Shown: in pieces, positions 15,017-22,854 of the stretch
How the letters are laid out: every line of letters begins with the position of its first letter
Numbering within the stretch: position 1 is the first letter of the stretch
Origin: Micromonospora citrea
Lineage (GTDB): Bacteria; Actinomycetota; Actinomycetes; Mycobacteriales; Micromonosporaceae
Assembly: GCF_900090315.1 (NCBI RefSeq)
Contig: NZ_FMHZ01000002.1
Coordinates: 4,000,501-4,064,500, forward strand
Length of the DNA stretch: 64,000 nucleotides
Reading direction: 5' to 3'
Notes under the pieces: generated by a model
What the model was told of the DNA's origin: nothing
Databases searched by the model: none
What the model saw: the letters and a program-made list of their open reading frames with translations, nothing else
Made by a program: the position numbers and the translations under genes

Positions 15017-16168
15017 TCAGCCCTTGATGAAGCGTCGGGCCATGTAGCGGCGTACCGGTGGCAGGGCCGCCAGACGTAGTGGCAGTTGGCTCAGCCACAG
15101 GGCGACGGGGTTGGCGGGGGCGTAGACGCTCTTCACCCGCTGGCCGAGCTTCTGTTTGCGTTCCACCTCAGGGCGTAGTTCGGCCTCCCACCGGGTCAGG
15201 GCGGCGTCGAAGTCGCCGGGGTTGTCCCGCAGCGCCGTGCCGAGCAGGTCGGCGCCCCCGACGGCGAGCGCCGAGCCGTAGCCGGCGAAGAGGGTGACGC
15301 ACCAGGCCGCGTCGCCGAGCAGGACGACGCGGCCCCGGCTCCACCGGTCGACCACCATCTGGCTGATGGTGTCGAAGTAGATCGACTCGGTGGTCTTCAT
15401 GCCGGCGAGCACTTCGGGGACCACCCAGCCCATGCCGTCGTAGACCTGGGGCAGCACCTTGTGTGGGCCGTCGGCGAGGTTGCCGAGGTTGCGGTCGGTT
15501 CGGTAGCCGAAGAAGGCGACGTTTCGGCCGTCGCCGATGCTGATGACGGCGATGGTGCGGCCACCGGTGGAGAGGGTGCCGGTGGTGCCCTCCGCGATGG
15601 CGGCGGGCCGCTTGTCGAGCATGTAGACGGCGACCATGTGGTCGAGGTCCAGGCGGTAGTTGTCCTCGGGGCCGAAGACCAGTGTGCGGGTGGTGGAGTG
15701 CAGCCCGTCCGCGCCGATGAGCAGGTCGGCGTGTTCGACCGTTCCGTCGCTGAGGGTCGCGTGGACGCCAGTGTCGTTCTGGTTGACGGCGGTGACGGTG
15801 GTCCCGAAGCGGATCGGGGTGTTGTCGTGGACCTGCTCGTAGAGGACGGTTTCGATGTCGCCGCGTAGGATGTTCATGGAGCGGCTGCCCATGGTGGCGG
15901 CGATGGCCTCCCGGTTCAGGGAGAATCTCCGCTGGCCGTTGGGTTTGTGGTAGACCAGCTCGTTGGTGATGAAGGCCCGGGCCTGCAGCGCGGGCAGGAT
16001 CCCCATCCGCTCGGCGGCGTCGTAGCCGATGCCGCCGAAGGTGACCGCGTAGCCGCCGCCGCGACGGTGGGGGGCGCGTTCGACGATGAGGCTTTCCCAG
16101 CCGATCTGGTGCAGCCGGAGAGCGGCGGCGAGGCCGGCGATGCCGGCTCCGATGATGATGGCACGCAT
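15017..16168 (-). CDS. FAD-dependent monooxygenase (PheA/TetX-like aromatic hydroxylase fold)
   Basis: A 383-residue flavoprotein. The Rossmann motif GAGIAGLAAALRLHQIG lies at the N-terminus, the DG motif in DLLIGADGLHSTTR near residue 155, and the GD motif in GRVVLLGDAAWCVTLFAGYG near residue 290. Together these define class A flavin monooxygenases that hydroxylate aromatics, polyketides or antibiotics with NAD(P)H and O2. I use ATG 16168 because AAGGAG is 5 nt upstream; GTG at 16174 overlaps that site. It follows an epimerase-family gene by 34 bp in the same direction, so the two are probably co-transcribed. The substrate is unknown. Confidence 0.88.
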   Translation of the reverse strand: MRAIIIGAGIAGLAAALRLHQIGWESLIVERAPHRRGGGYAVTFGGIGYDAAERMGILPALQARAFITNELVYHKPNGQRRFSLNREAIAATMGSRSMNILRGDIETVLYEQVHDNTPIRFGTTVTAVNQNDTGVHATLSDGTVEHADLLIGADGLHSTTRTLVFGPEDNYRLDLDHMVAVYMLDKRPAAIAEGTTGTLSTGGRTIAVISIGDGRNVAFFGYRTDRNLGNLADGPHKVLPQVYDGMGWVVPEVLAGMKTTESIYFDTISQMVVDRWSRGRVVLLGDAAWCVTLFAGYGSALAVGGADLLGTALRDNPGDFDAALTRWEAELRPEVERKQKLGQRVKSVYAPANPVALWLSQLPLRLAALPPVRRYMARRFIKG

Positions 16169-16202
16169 GATCACTCCTTGTGCCTGGTGGTTGCCTACTG
16201 GG

Positions 16203-17201
16203 TCAGAGCCGATCGAGGAGGCGCTGTTCGGTGGCGGGATCGAGCCAGGTGTCCGGCGACGGGGCGTCGGGACGGGGGACCGGGTCGCCTTCGCTCTGGA
16301 GCCAGGCCCAGGTGTCGGCGAGTGTGTCGCGCAGTGGCCGGCAGGTCAGTCCGGCGTTGAAGGCTGCGGTGACGTCGGCGTCGTGCATGCCGGTCGGCGT
16401 GGGGTCGTGCGGGAACCGGATCCCGAACTCCATGCCCAGCGGCAAGCCTTCTGCGGCCAGCGCCTCCGCAGGCGCCCAGACCAGCTCAGCGTCGGATCCG
16501 ATCACCTCACGGGCTGTCTCCAGAAGTTCCCCGATGGTCACGGCCCCGGGACGGCCGGTCACGGTGAAGGCGCCGCTGACACCGTGGTCGGCGGCCGACA
16601 GCATCCAGGCCGCCATGTCCCGGGCATCGATGTACTGCAGCGGCGTGTCGGCCGGTCCCGGGGCCAGGACCCGGCCGCCCCGCTCCAACCGGCGCATCCA
16701 CCACGGGATACGGCCGACGTCCTCGTACGGGCCCAGGATCATCCCCGCCCGGGCGAGCAGGGCCCGCTGCCCGAACGCCTCGATGACGGCCAGTTCGCCG
16801 CCACGCTTGGCCGCGGCATAGTCGGTACTGTCCTCACTGGACGGATCGCCCTCGACCAGCGGCGCGTGTTCGTCGGCGCCGGTCGGCCACGGCCAACGGT
16901 GGACCCCACGGCTGGAGACGTAGCCGTAGTGGCGGGCGCGGCCGGCCAGCAGACGCGCGCTGTCCCGGACCACCCGGGGTGCCCAGGCCCAGGTGTCGAT
17001 GACGGCATCCCATTCCTCATCCCCCAGCGCCGTCCGCACGGCCAGGGGGTCGGTGCGGTCCGCCAGCAACGATTGGGTGCCGGGCGTCGGAGGACGGCTG
17101 ATGCCACGGTTGAGCGTGGTCACCTGGTCCCCCCGGTCGAGCGCGGTCTCCACGACAGCTCGCCCCACATGGTGGGTGCCGCCGAGTACGAGCAGTTTCA
17201 T
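16203..17201 (-). CDS. NAD-dependent epimerase/dehydratase (extended SDR) family protein
   Basis: A 332-residue extended SDR. The nucleotide-binding motif is MKLLVLGGTHHVGRAVVETA at the N-terminus, with downstream VIDTWAWAPRVVRDSARLL, a YVSSRGVH strand with a later YAAAKRGGE (the YxxxK pair), and a substrate domain ending WLQSEGDPV. The variant glycine motif GGTHHVG is typical of reductase-like members acting on isoprenoid or sugar-derived substrates. ATG 17201 is chosen because the SDR fold starts exactly there. It is upstream of the flavin monooxygenase and divergent from a MarR/GbsR regulator. Confidence 0.85.
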   Translation of the reverse strand: MKLLVLGGTHHVGRAVVETALDRGDQVTTLNRGISRPPTPGTQSLLADRTDPLAVRTALGDEEWDAVIDTWAWAPRVVRDSARLLAGRARHYGYVSSRGVHRWPWPTGADEHAPLVEGDPSSEDSTDYAAAKRGGELAVIEAFGQRALLARAGMILGPYEDVGRIPWWMRRLERGGRVLAPGPADTPLQYIDARDMAAWMLSAADHGVSGAFTVTGRPGAVTIGELLETAREVIGSDAELVWAPAEALAAEGLPLGMEFGIRFPHDPTPTGMHDADVTAAFNAGLTCRPLRDTLADTWAWLQSEGDPVPRPDAPSPDTWLDPATEQRLLDRL

Positions 17202-17530
17202 GATGCTCCCCAATGGCTGGATGGTGGTGGGATCACCGACGGTGGCCCCGGTGGGAGAACGGAAATCAGCGTGATCGGCACGCCGAGCGGATTGCCTGCG
17301 ACAAGGGCAGCCGGCGATGTGACGGGCAACGGGACGCCTCGACCTGAATCGGCCTCGCTCCCCGAATCGCGGGTGGGACACGGGCATGTCGAGGCGGCGA
17401 GCTCACGGGAGCACGGATCGGTGCATCGCAGGCGTCCTCTCCTCATCGACGATTACCGAAATCGCTCGCCGACCAGGCTTCCCGGCACACCAAGGGCTCC
17501 ATCGAGCCCCACAGGAAGCAATGTAGCGAA

Positions 17531-17550
17531 TCTTCAGAAATTTTTGAAGA
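17531..17550. promoter_or_regulatory. Near-perfect 20-bp palindromic operator in a divergent promoter region
   Basis: TCTTCAGAAATTTTTGAAGA is palindromic except for one base pair and is strikingly A/T-rich against a 70% GC background. Rightwards, TATCAT (17565-17570) can serve as -10 with TTGAAG (17544-17549) as -35 inside the palindrome. Leftwards, TACATT (17525-17520) with TTCAAA (17548-17543) gives a 17-bp spacer. One bound regulator would thus block both promoters. The leftward mRNA would have an untranslated leader of about 310 nt; the 17202-17519 stretch shows no convincing gene. Confidence 0.7.
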
Positions 17551-17591
17551 CTCCTTGGGTTGGGTATCATCCGTCCGGGAGGTGACGGCTG

Positions 17592-18050
17592 GTGGACGAT
17601 CGGCAGGAGCAGTGGCAGGCGGCGGAGCGGCTGGCGTTGGCGCTGACCGACGGGGGCCTGCAGCGCATGGCCGCGCGAGTGCTTGCCGTGTTCCTCTTCA
17701 CCGAGCAGGAGACCGTCACCATGGGCGACATCGCCGACCGGCTCGGAGTCAGCGCCGGATCGGTCTCCGGCGCCGTCAAGTCGCTGCTCTCCGTCGGACT
17801 GATTCAGCGGCTGCCGGCTCCAGGTAGCCGTCGTGAGCACTACCGGATGCGCGACGACGCCTGGCCCACCCTCTTCTCCACCCAGAACACGATCATGGAG
17901 AGCATGCTCCACGCCGCCGAAAGCGGAATTACCACCCTGACTCCGGACGATCCTGCCCATCGGCGGCTGCAGGAGATGCGCAACTTCTACCAGTTCATGC
18001 TCGGCGAGATACCGGACCTGTTGCGTCGCTGGCGGGCGTTGCGCTCGTAG
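17592..18050 (+). CDS. MarR/GbsR-family transcriptional regulator (3' end altered by IS remnant)
   Basis: A 152-residue regulator of the GbsR-like MarR branch: LQRMAARVLAVFLFTEQET, helix-turn-helix TMGDIADRLGVSAGSVSGAV, wing RLPAPGSRREHYRM, and a dimerisation helix ending EIPDLLRRWRALRS. GTG 17592 follows GGGAGGTG. It diverges from the epimerase/monooxygenase pair and an A/T-rich palindrome covers both promoters, so it is probably their repressor and autoregulated. Its last ~10 codons lie in sequence that, on the other strand, encodes an IS5 transposase tail, so the natural C-terminus may have been replaced. Confidence 0.85.
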   Translation: MDDRQEQWQAAERLALALTDGGLQRMAARVLAVFLFTEQETVTMGDIADRLGVSAGSVSGAVKSLLSVGLIQRLPAPGSRREHYRMRDDAWPTLFSTQNTIMESMLHAAESGITTLTPDDPAHRRLQEMRNFYQFMLGEIPDLLRRWRALRS

Positions 18051-18145
18051 CGGGTGGTCAGCCGGCGGTAGCCGGTGAGCCAGGCGATGGTCCGCTCGAT
18101 CACCCATCGGCGCTGGCCGAGGTGGTCCGGGAGGAGCCCTCCGCC
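18023..18145 (-). mobile_element. IS5-family transposase 3' remnant
   Basis: On the minus strand the frame encodes LLPDHLGQRRWVIERTIAWL and TGYRRLTTRYER. This is the characteristic C-terminal block of IS5-family transposases (W-ERT-AWL---RRL---YER). Upstream of it the frame turns into antisense of the AAA ATPase gene, and after RYER the IS match stops. Only about 40 codons survive, with no inverted terminal repeats visible, so it is a dead fragment sandwiched between the regulator and the AAA gene. Confidence 0.8.
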
Positions 18146-18147
18146 GG

Positions 18148-20475
18148 TCAGCCGGCGCGCTTCTCGGCGTACGCGGCGAGCCAGGCGACCTGCGCCGGGT
18201 CCAGGGACGGGCGGACCCGGGACCGGGCCGTCGCCACGTGCGCCGCGGTGACCGTGGTGGCGGTCAGCGACTCCCGCATGGCGGCGAGCGCCGCCTCCCG
18301 GACCAGCGCGGCGCAGTCCGCCGCCGAGAAGCCGTCCAGCTCGGCGCCCAGCGCCGCGAGGTCCACCTCCGGCGCCAGCGGCACGTCGCGCGCCGCGGCC
18401 CGCAGGATCTCCGCCCGCGCCGGCCCGTCCGGCGGCGGCACGTAGACCAGCCGCTCCAGCCGCCCGGGACGCAGCAGCGCCGGGTCCACCAGGTCGGGCC
18501 GGTTGGTCGCGCCGACCACCACCACGTTGCGCAGCGTCTCCACCCCGTCCAGCTCGGTCAGCAGGGCGGCGACCACCCGGTCCGTCGTACCGCCGTCGGT
18601 GGCCTGCCCGCGTACCGGCGCGAGCGCGTCCACCTCGTCCAGGAAGACCAGCGTGGGTGCGGCCTCGCGGGCCCGGCGGAACAGCTCGCGGACCGCGCGC
18701 TCGCTCTCGCCGACCCACTTCGACAGCAGCTCCGCCCCCTTGACGGAGAGCACGTTGGCCCGCCCCGACCCGGCCAGCGCGGTGACCAGATAGGTCTTGC
18801 CGCAGCCGGGCGGGCCGTAGAGCAGCACCCCGCGCGGCGGCTGCACGCCGAGCCGGGCGAACGTGTCGGGGTAGGTCAGCGGCCACAGCACCGACTCGGT
18901 GAGCGTCTGCTTGACCTCCGTCAGGCCGCCCACGTCGTCGAGGGTCACCGCGGCCAGCTCCAGGGTGGACGCCGCCATCGTGGTCGGGCGGACCACCTCC
19001 AGCGCGGCGGCGAAGTCGGCCATCGCCACCGTCGGCGTCTCGGCCGCCTTCTGCCGCAGCGCCGCGCGCACCCCGGCCTCGCGCACCAGCGCGGCCAGGT
19101 CGGCGGCGACGAATCCGGGGGTACGCCCGGCGACCTCGTCGAGCCGCACGTCCTCGGCGAGCGGGACCTGCCGGGTCAGCACGGTCAACTGTTCGCGGCG
19201 CAGCGCCGCGTCCGGCAGCGGCACGCTGATCCGCAGCGAGAGCAGGTCCGGCCCGCTCAGCGCCGGGTCGAGGGCCTCGGGGCGGCCGGTCGTGCAGACC
19301 ACCGCCAGCCCGGCCCGTAGAGCCTCGGCGACCACCTGGCGGAACACGGTGGCCACGGGCCCCGACTCGTCGGCGGGGGCGAGCGCCTCCACGTCGGTGA
19401 CCAGCAGCACCGCCGGGCCGGTGCCCGCCTGCGCCTCGGTCGCGGCCGCGCGCAGCCGGTCGGCGGCGGCCTGGTTGGTCAGCGCGGCCACCTCGGGCGC
19501 CCAGAGCGGGCAGACCCGCGCGCCGACCTGGGCGGCCACCGCGCGCACCAGCGCCGCCTTGCCGGAGCCGGCCGGCCCGGCCACCAGCACGCCCAGCGAG
19601 ACCGCCGTGCCCAGCCGGCCGAGCACCTCCCGGTGGTGGAAGCCGAGGTCGAGCAGTTCGGTGAGCTGTTCGGCCTGCGCCCGCAGCCCCGGCAGCTCGT
19701 CCACCGACGGCGCGGCCTCCGCCTCGGCCCGACCGCCGTCCTCGCGCGCGCCGGGCCGGCCCGGGGCCGTCACGTCCGTCGGGCCACCGGCGCGCGGGCC
19801 GCCGCCGTTTCCCGAACCGGCCCCAAATTCCGCCCGACCGAGGCCCGCCGGGCCGGAGGCGCCCGGACGCGCCCCGCCCGCCGTGCCGCCCGAGCCGTGG
19901 GTCGCCGGGCCGTGCTCCCAGCCGACCAGGGTGTCCATGGTGACCAGCGAGCTGCCGGGCTCGGCGTCGACCACGGTGAGCAGGCTGCTGGTCCAGGCGT
20001 ACCCGACGCTGTTGGAGAGGCTGCGCCGGGCGGCCTCCACCAGGCTGCGCACCGAGGCGTCCGGCAGGACGTCCTGCGGCAGCAGCGACACGTCGTCCCC
20101 GGTCGTCACCACCTTGCCGAGCAGGGCCAGCCGGAGCATCTCGGGGGAGACCACCGCGGCGATCTGCGCCGGGCCGGCGAGGACCACCCGTCGGGCGGCG
20201 GTGACCGGAAGCGGGCTCACCGTCACCTGGCCGCCGTCGCGGACACCGAGGTTGCCCAGCATCAGGTCGTCCGCGTAGAGCAGGGCGGCGCTCGCGGTCG
20301 GCTCGGCCGGGACGGCGACGCCGGCGGTCACCCGCCGGCCGGCGAGCCGCACCGGGTCGCCGGGGCGCAGCGCCAGCGCGGTGAACGCCTCCGGATGCAG
20401 CCGGACGATGCCCCGTCGGGCGTCCAGCGCCGCCGGCCGCAGGCTCGCGGTCAGGGTCAGGTCGGGTTGCGCCAC
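18148..20475 (-). CDS. CDC48/p97-like AAA+ ATPase with two AAA domains
   Basis: A 775-residue protein. The N-terminal ~190 residues look like a CDC48-type double-psi barrel (LALRPGDPVRLAGRRVTA). After a Gly/Ala linker (~195-265) comes AAA domain 1 with a degenerate Walker A (GPAGSGKAA, Thr replaced by Ala) and a Walker B lacking Glu (VLLVTDVEAL). Domain 2 is canonical: GPPGCGKTYLV, pore region LLSKWVGESERAVRELFRRA, LVFLDEVDALAPVRG and [20 protein letters not shown]. Such ATPases unfold or remodel proteins. GTG 20475 is 6 nt downstream of the -10 box TAGGGT (20487-20482), so the mRNA is probably leaderless. It lies downstream of a conservon. Confidence 0.9.
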   Translation of the reverse strand: MAQPDLTLTASLRPAALDARRGIVRLHPEAFTALALRPGDPVRLAGRRVTAGVAVPAEPTASAALLYADDLMLGNLGVRDGGQVTVSPLPVTAARRVVLAGPAQIAAVVSPEMLRLALLGKVVTTGDDVSLLPQDVLPDASVRSLVEAARRSLSNSVGYAWTSSLLTVVDAEPGSSLVTMDTLVGWEHGPATHGSGGTAGGARPGASGPAGLGRAEFGAGSGNGGGPRAGGPTDVTAPGRPGAREDGGRAEAEAAPSVDELPGLRAQAEQLTELLDLGFHHREVLGRLGTAVSLGVLVAGPAGSGKAALVRAVAAQVGARVCPLWAPEVAALTNQAAADRLRAAATEAQAGTGPAVLLVTDVEALAPADESGPVATVFRQVVAEALRAGLAVVCTTGRPEALDPALSGPDLLSLRISVPLPDAALRREQLTVLTRQVPLAEDVRLDEVAGRTPGFVAADLAALVREAGVRAALRQKAAETPTVAMADFAAALEVVRPTTMAASTLELAAVTLDDVGGLTEVKQTLTESVLWPLTYPDTFARLGVQPPRGVLLYGPPGCGKTYLVTALAGSGRANVLSVKGAELLSKWVGESERAVRELFRRAREAAPTLVFLDEVDALAPVRGQATDGGTTDRVVAALLTELDGVETLRNVVVVGATNRPDLVDPALLRPGRLERLVYVPPPDGPARAEILRAAARDVPLAPEVDLAALGAELDGFSAADCAALVREAALAAMRESLTATTVTAAHVATARSRVRPSLDPAQVAWLAAYAEKRAG

Positions 20476-20529
20476 CGCCCGACCCTAGCCGCCGCCGTCA
20501 CCCCCGTGCGTCGTCGGCCGGGTCCGCCG

Positions 20530-21171
20530 TCAACGGGGTGGGTCGTCGTCGCCGAGCACGGACGGGTCGCGGCGGATCAGCTCGGCCAGCCGGGCCGCCG
20601 GGTCGGGGCTCACCCCGTCCCGGCCGGGCGTCCAGGCCGGCACCGTCCGGGCCGACACCGGCCACTCCGGCGGCGGCCCGGCGGGGGCCGCCGCGTCGAC
20701 CGTCACGCCCGTGCCGCTCCAGGCCACCCGCAGCGGGTACGCCTGCCCGTCGTGCTCGACGCGGACGGTGACCGCCACGCCGGGGTGACCCGCCACCACG
20801 CGCCGGACGGCCTCGGCGACCTCCGCCACGGGGTCGCGGGGCTCGCCGGCCCGCCGGGCGTCGGCCCAGCCGGGCCCGGCGTTGCGGGCCCCGCCCCGAC
20901 CGTCGGCACGGCCCGGGTCGGCCCCGTCCGGCGCCGCGACGACCTCCGCGTCCGCCGCGCCGCCCGGCCCTACGGCCTCCGGCCCGCCCTGCCCCACGTC
21001 CTCCACCCCGCGCCGTTCCACGGCCTCCGCGTCCGCCGCGCCGCCCGGCCCTACGGCCTCCGCCCCGCCCCGCCCCACGGCCCCCGGGTCCCGCTGCTCG
21101 GCGGCCCGCCGGCGCAGCGCCTCCTCGCGCCGGGCCAACCGGGCCAGCGTCTCGTCCAGTCCACCTCTCAT
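20530..21171 (-). CDS. Conservon-associated hypothetical protein with internal repeats
   Basis: A 213-residue protein of unknown family. A short coiled N-terminus (GLDETLARLARREEALRRRA) is followed by a low-complexity Gly/Ala/Val/Glu region with two near-identical units (EAVGPGGAADAEAV and EAVGPGGAADAEVV, 27 codons apart). A compact C-terminal part has VRVEHDGQAYPLRVAWSGTG and AARLAELIRRDPSVL. ATG 21171 was chosen because GGAGGGG lies 8 nt upstream; a GTG three codons earlier lacks room for a ribosome site. It follows cvnD by 45 bp and is probably the last gene of that operon. Function unknown. Confidence 0.65.
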   Translation of the reverse strand: MRGGLDETLARLARREEALRRRAAEQRDPGAVGRGGAEAVGPGGAADAEAVERRGVEDVGQGGPEAVGPGGAADAEVVAAPDGADPGRADGRGGARNAGPGWADARRAGEPRDPVAEVAEAVRRVVAGHPGVAVTVRVEHDGQAYPLRVAWSGTGVTVDAAAPAGPPPEWPVSARTVPAWTPGRDGVSPDPAARLAELIRRDPSVLGDDDPPR

Positions 21172-21216
21172 CACGACCACCCCTCCGAAGTGAAACGGGC
21201 CGAACCGCCGGCCGGT

Positions 21217-21942
21217 TCAGGCCTTCCTCTCCCGGGTGGCCCGGTCCAGCGCGCGGTCGAGGACGACCAGCAGGGCGTCCCGCACCGACAGCCGCTCCCG
21301 GGCGTCGAACCGCACCACGGGCACGTGGTCGCCGACGGCCAGCGCCCACCGGATCGCGTCCAGGTCGTGGGCCAGCCGCCCGTCGAACGCGTTCACCCCG
21401 ACCACGAAGGGCAGGCCGGCCCGTTCGAAGAAGTCGATCGCCGGATAGCAGTCGTCCAGGCGGGCGCTGTCGACCACGACGAGGGCACCGAGCGCGCCCC
21501 GGGCCAGGTCGTCCCACATGAAGCCGAACCGGGCCTGCCCCGGGGTGCCGAACAGGTACAGCTTCAGGCTGCGGTCGATGGTGACGCAGCCGAAGTCCAT
21601 CGCCACCGTGGTGGTGGTCTTCGCGGTGCGCGCGCCGGGGTCGTCGACGCCGATCCCGGCGCTGGTCATCTCCGCCTCGGTGGTCAGCGGGGCGATCTCG
21701 GAGATCGCGCCGACCGTGGTGGTCTTGCCGACCCCGAAGCCGCCGGCGACGAGGATCTTGACCGGGACCGGCGGCGCGGCGACCGGCGCGGGGTCCGCCC
21801 CCGGCGTGCCGGGCGGCGGGGGCACGGCCCTACCGACGGCGGGCGACGGGCCCGCCGGAGAGCCGTACCGGGCGGTGGCGCTGTTGGCGGCGACGCCGCC
21901 CAGCGGGGCGACCGGCCATTCAGGAGATCGCACGGAGTCCAT
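21217..21942 (-). CDS. cvnD: CvnD-type conservon GTPase
   Basis: A 241-residue small GTPase. The P-loop is GGFGVGKTTTVGAISEI at about 60, the G2/G3 region is TTTTVAMDFG and LYLFGTPGQARFGFMWDDL, and the specificity region is VGVNAFDG in place of NKxD. This matches CvnD proteins of actinobacterial conservons, thought to cycle downstream of a CvnA sensor with CvnB (roadblock) as possible GAP. The N-terminal ~45 residues are a Pro/Ala-rich extension not usual for the family. Its start overlaps cvnC by 23 bp. Confidence 0.88.
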   Translation of the reverse strand: MDSVRSPEWPVAPLGGVAANSATARYGSPAGPSPAVGRAVPPPPGTPGADPAPVAAPPVPVKILVAGGFGVGKTTTVGAISEIAPLTTEAEMTSAGIGVDDPGARTAKTTTTVAMDFGCVTIDRSLKLYLFGTPGQARFGFMWDDLARGALGALVVVDSARLDDCYPAIDFFERAGLPFVVGVNAFDGRLAHDLDAIRWALAVGDHVPVVRFDARERLSVRDALLVVLDRALDRATRERKA

Positions 21943-22393
21943 CCATCACTCGCAGGATGATGTCGGGGTCGAGGGCGTCGGCGGCGTCGTGCACGTCGAG
22001 GTGGCCGGCGGCGCGGAGGTCACCGACCAGCACCCGCGTCACGCCGAAGTGCAGCCGCGTCCGGGCGGAGATCTCGGCGACCGAGATCGGCTGGTCGCAG
22101 AGCGCGACGATCGCCTGCAACTCGGGCGCCAGCCGGGTGAGCGGGGTGGCCCACTCGGCCGCCAGCCGGGCGGTCACCTGGGTCTCCAGCCCGATCGCCG
22201 GGTCGGCGCCGGCCACCCGCCCGGCGGTGAGCACGAACGGGCGGGGCCCCGCCGGCTCGTCCGGCTCGGGTTCCGGCCCGGCCGGCACCGCCGGCAGGCC
22301 GGGCCGGGCGGAATCCGGGGACGACCGCAGGTAGGGGCGGATCCGGACCGTCGGCTCCGGGTCCGGTTCCTCACCGGCGACCTCCGGGGTCAT
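21920..22393 (-). CDS. cvnC: CvnC-type conservon protein (DUF742)
   Basis: A 157-residue DUF742 protein. The N-terminal half is Pro/Glu-rich (PAGPEPEPDEPAGPRPFVLT). The conserved C-terminal winged-helix-like half contains LAPELQAIVALCDQPISVAE, ISARTRLHFGVTRVLVGDL and the ending DIILRVMDGLRAI. DUF742 proteins are the third gene of cvn operons and may bind DNA or the CvnD GTPase. ATG 22393 overlaps the cvnB stop by 4 bp. Confidence 0.9.
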   Translation of the reverse strand: MTPEVAGEEPDPEPTVRIRPYLRSSPDSARPGLPAVPAGPEPEPDEPAGPRPFVLTAGRVAGADPAIGLETQVTARLAAEWATPLTRLAPELQAIVALCDQPISVAEISARTRLHFGVTRVLVGDLRAAGHLDVHDAADALDPDIILRVMDGLRAIS

Positions 22394-22854
22394 TGCTGGA
22401 CGGCGTTCTTCAACTCGGCGATCAGCTTCGGCGTGAGCGCGCCCCCGGCCCGACCGGCGAAGAGCGTCATCTCGTACGCGACCGTGCCGAGGTTCGCGGA
22501 CCGGTCGGCGACGACGCCGAGCACCGACCCGCTGCTGATCGCGCTGATCAGCAGGTACCCCTCGGCCATGTCCACGATCACCCGGTTCAGCCCGCCGAGG
22601 GCGTACCAGCTCGCGGCCCCGCCGGCGAGGCTCGTCATGCCGGAGACCACCGCCGCCAGCCGCTCCGCGTTGGACCGGTCCTTGATCGCCGACATGGCCA
22701 TCAGCAGCCCGTCGGAGGAGACCGCGATCGCCTCCAGCACCCCGGCGGTGCTGGAGGTGAAGGAGTCCAGCAGCCAGTTGAAGGTGCGCGCCTCCGGGCT
22801 GAGGTCCCCCGGCACCGGGTGGTCGACGTCGTCGTGCGGGAAGGGGCTGGTCAC
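22390..22854 (-). CDS. cvnB: CvnB-type roadblock/LC7 domain protein
   Basis: A 154-residue roadblock/LC7 protein: FNWLLDSFTSSTAGVLEAIA, VSSDGLLMAMSAIKDRSNAE, RLAAVVSGMTSLAGGAASWY, and a final strand set through LGTVAYEMTLF. Roadblock proteins bind or activate small GTPases (MglB is the known example). In cvn operons this gene lies between the sensor and DUF742. GTG 22854 overlaps the cvnA stop (GTGA), implying coupled translation. Confidence 0.92.
   Translation of the reverse strand: MTSPFPHDDVDHPVPGDLSPEARTFNWLLDSFTSSTAGVLEAIAVSSDGLLMAMSAIKDRSNAERLAAVVSGMTSLAGGAASWYALGGLNRVIVDMAEGYLLISAISSGSVLGVVADRSANLGTVAYEMTLFAGRAGGALTPKLIAELKNAVQQ

Noticed and set aside
15017..17201. Part of a secondary-metabolite gene cluster (flavin monooxygenase plus epimerase)
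   Set aside because: No polyketide, peptide, terpene or RiPP core genes are nearby; two tailoring-like enzymes with a MarR regulator are also common in detoxification.
17198..17446. An 82-codon minus-strand frame in the leader of the epimerase gene
   Set aside because: It has no ribosome site, Pro/Ser-rich sequence and overlaps the epimerase start out of frame; an untranslated leader is more likely.
19633..21960. A 775-codon plus-strand open frame across the AAA and cvnD genes
   Set aside because: It runs antisense to well-supported minus-strand genes and translates to low-complexity Arg/Gly/His sequence.
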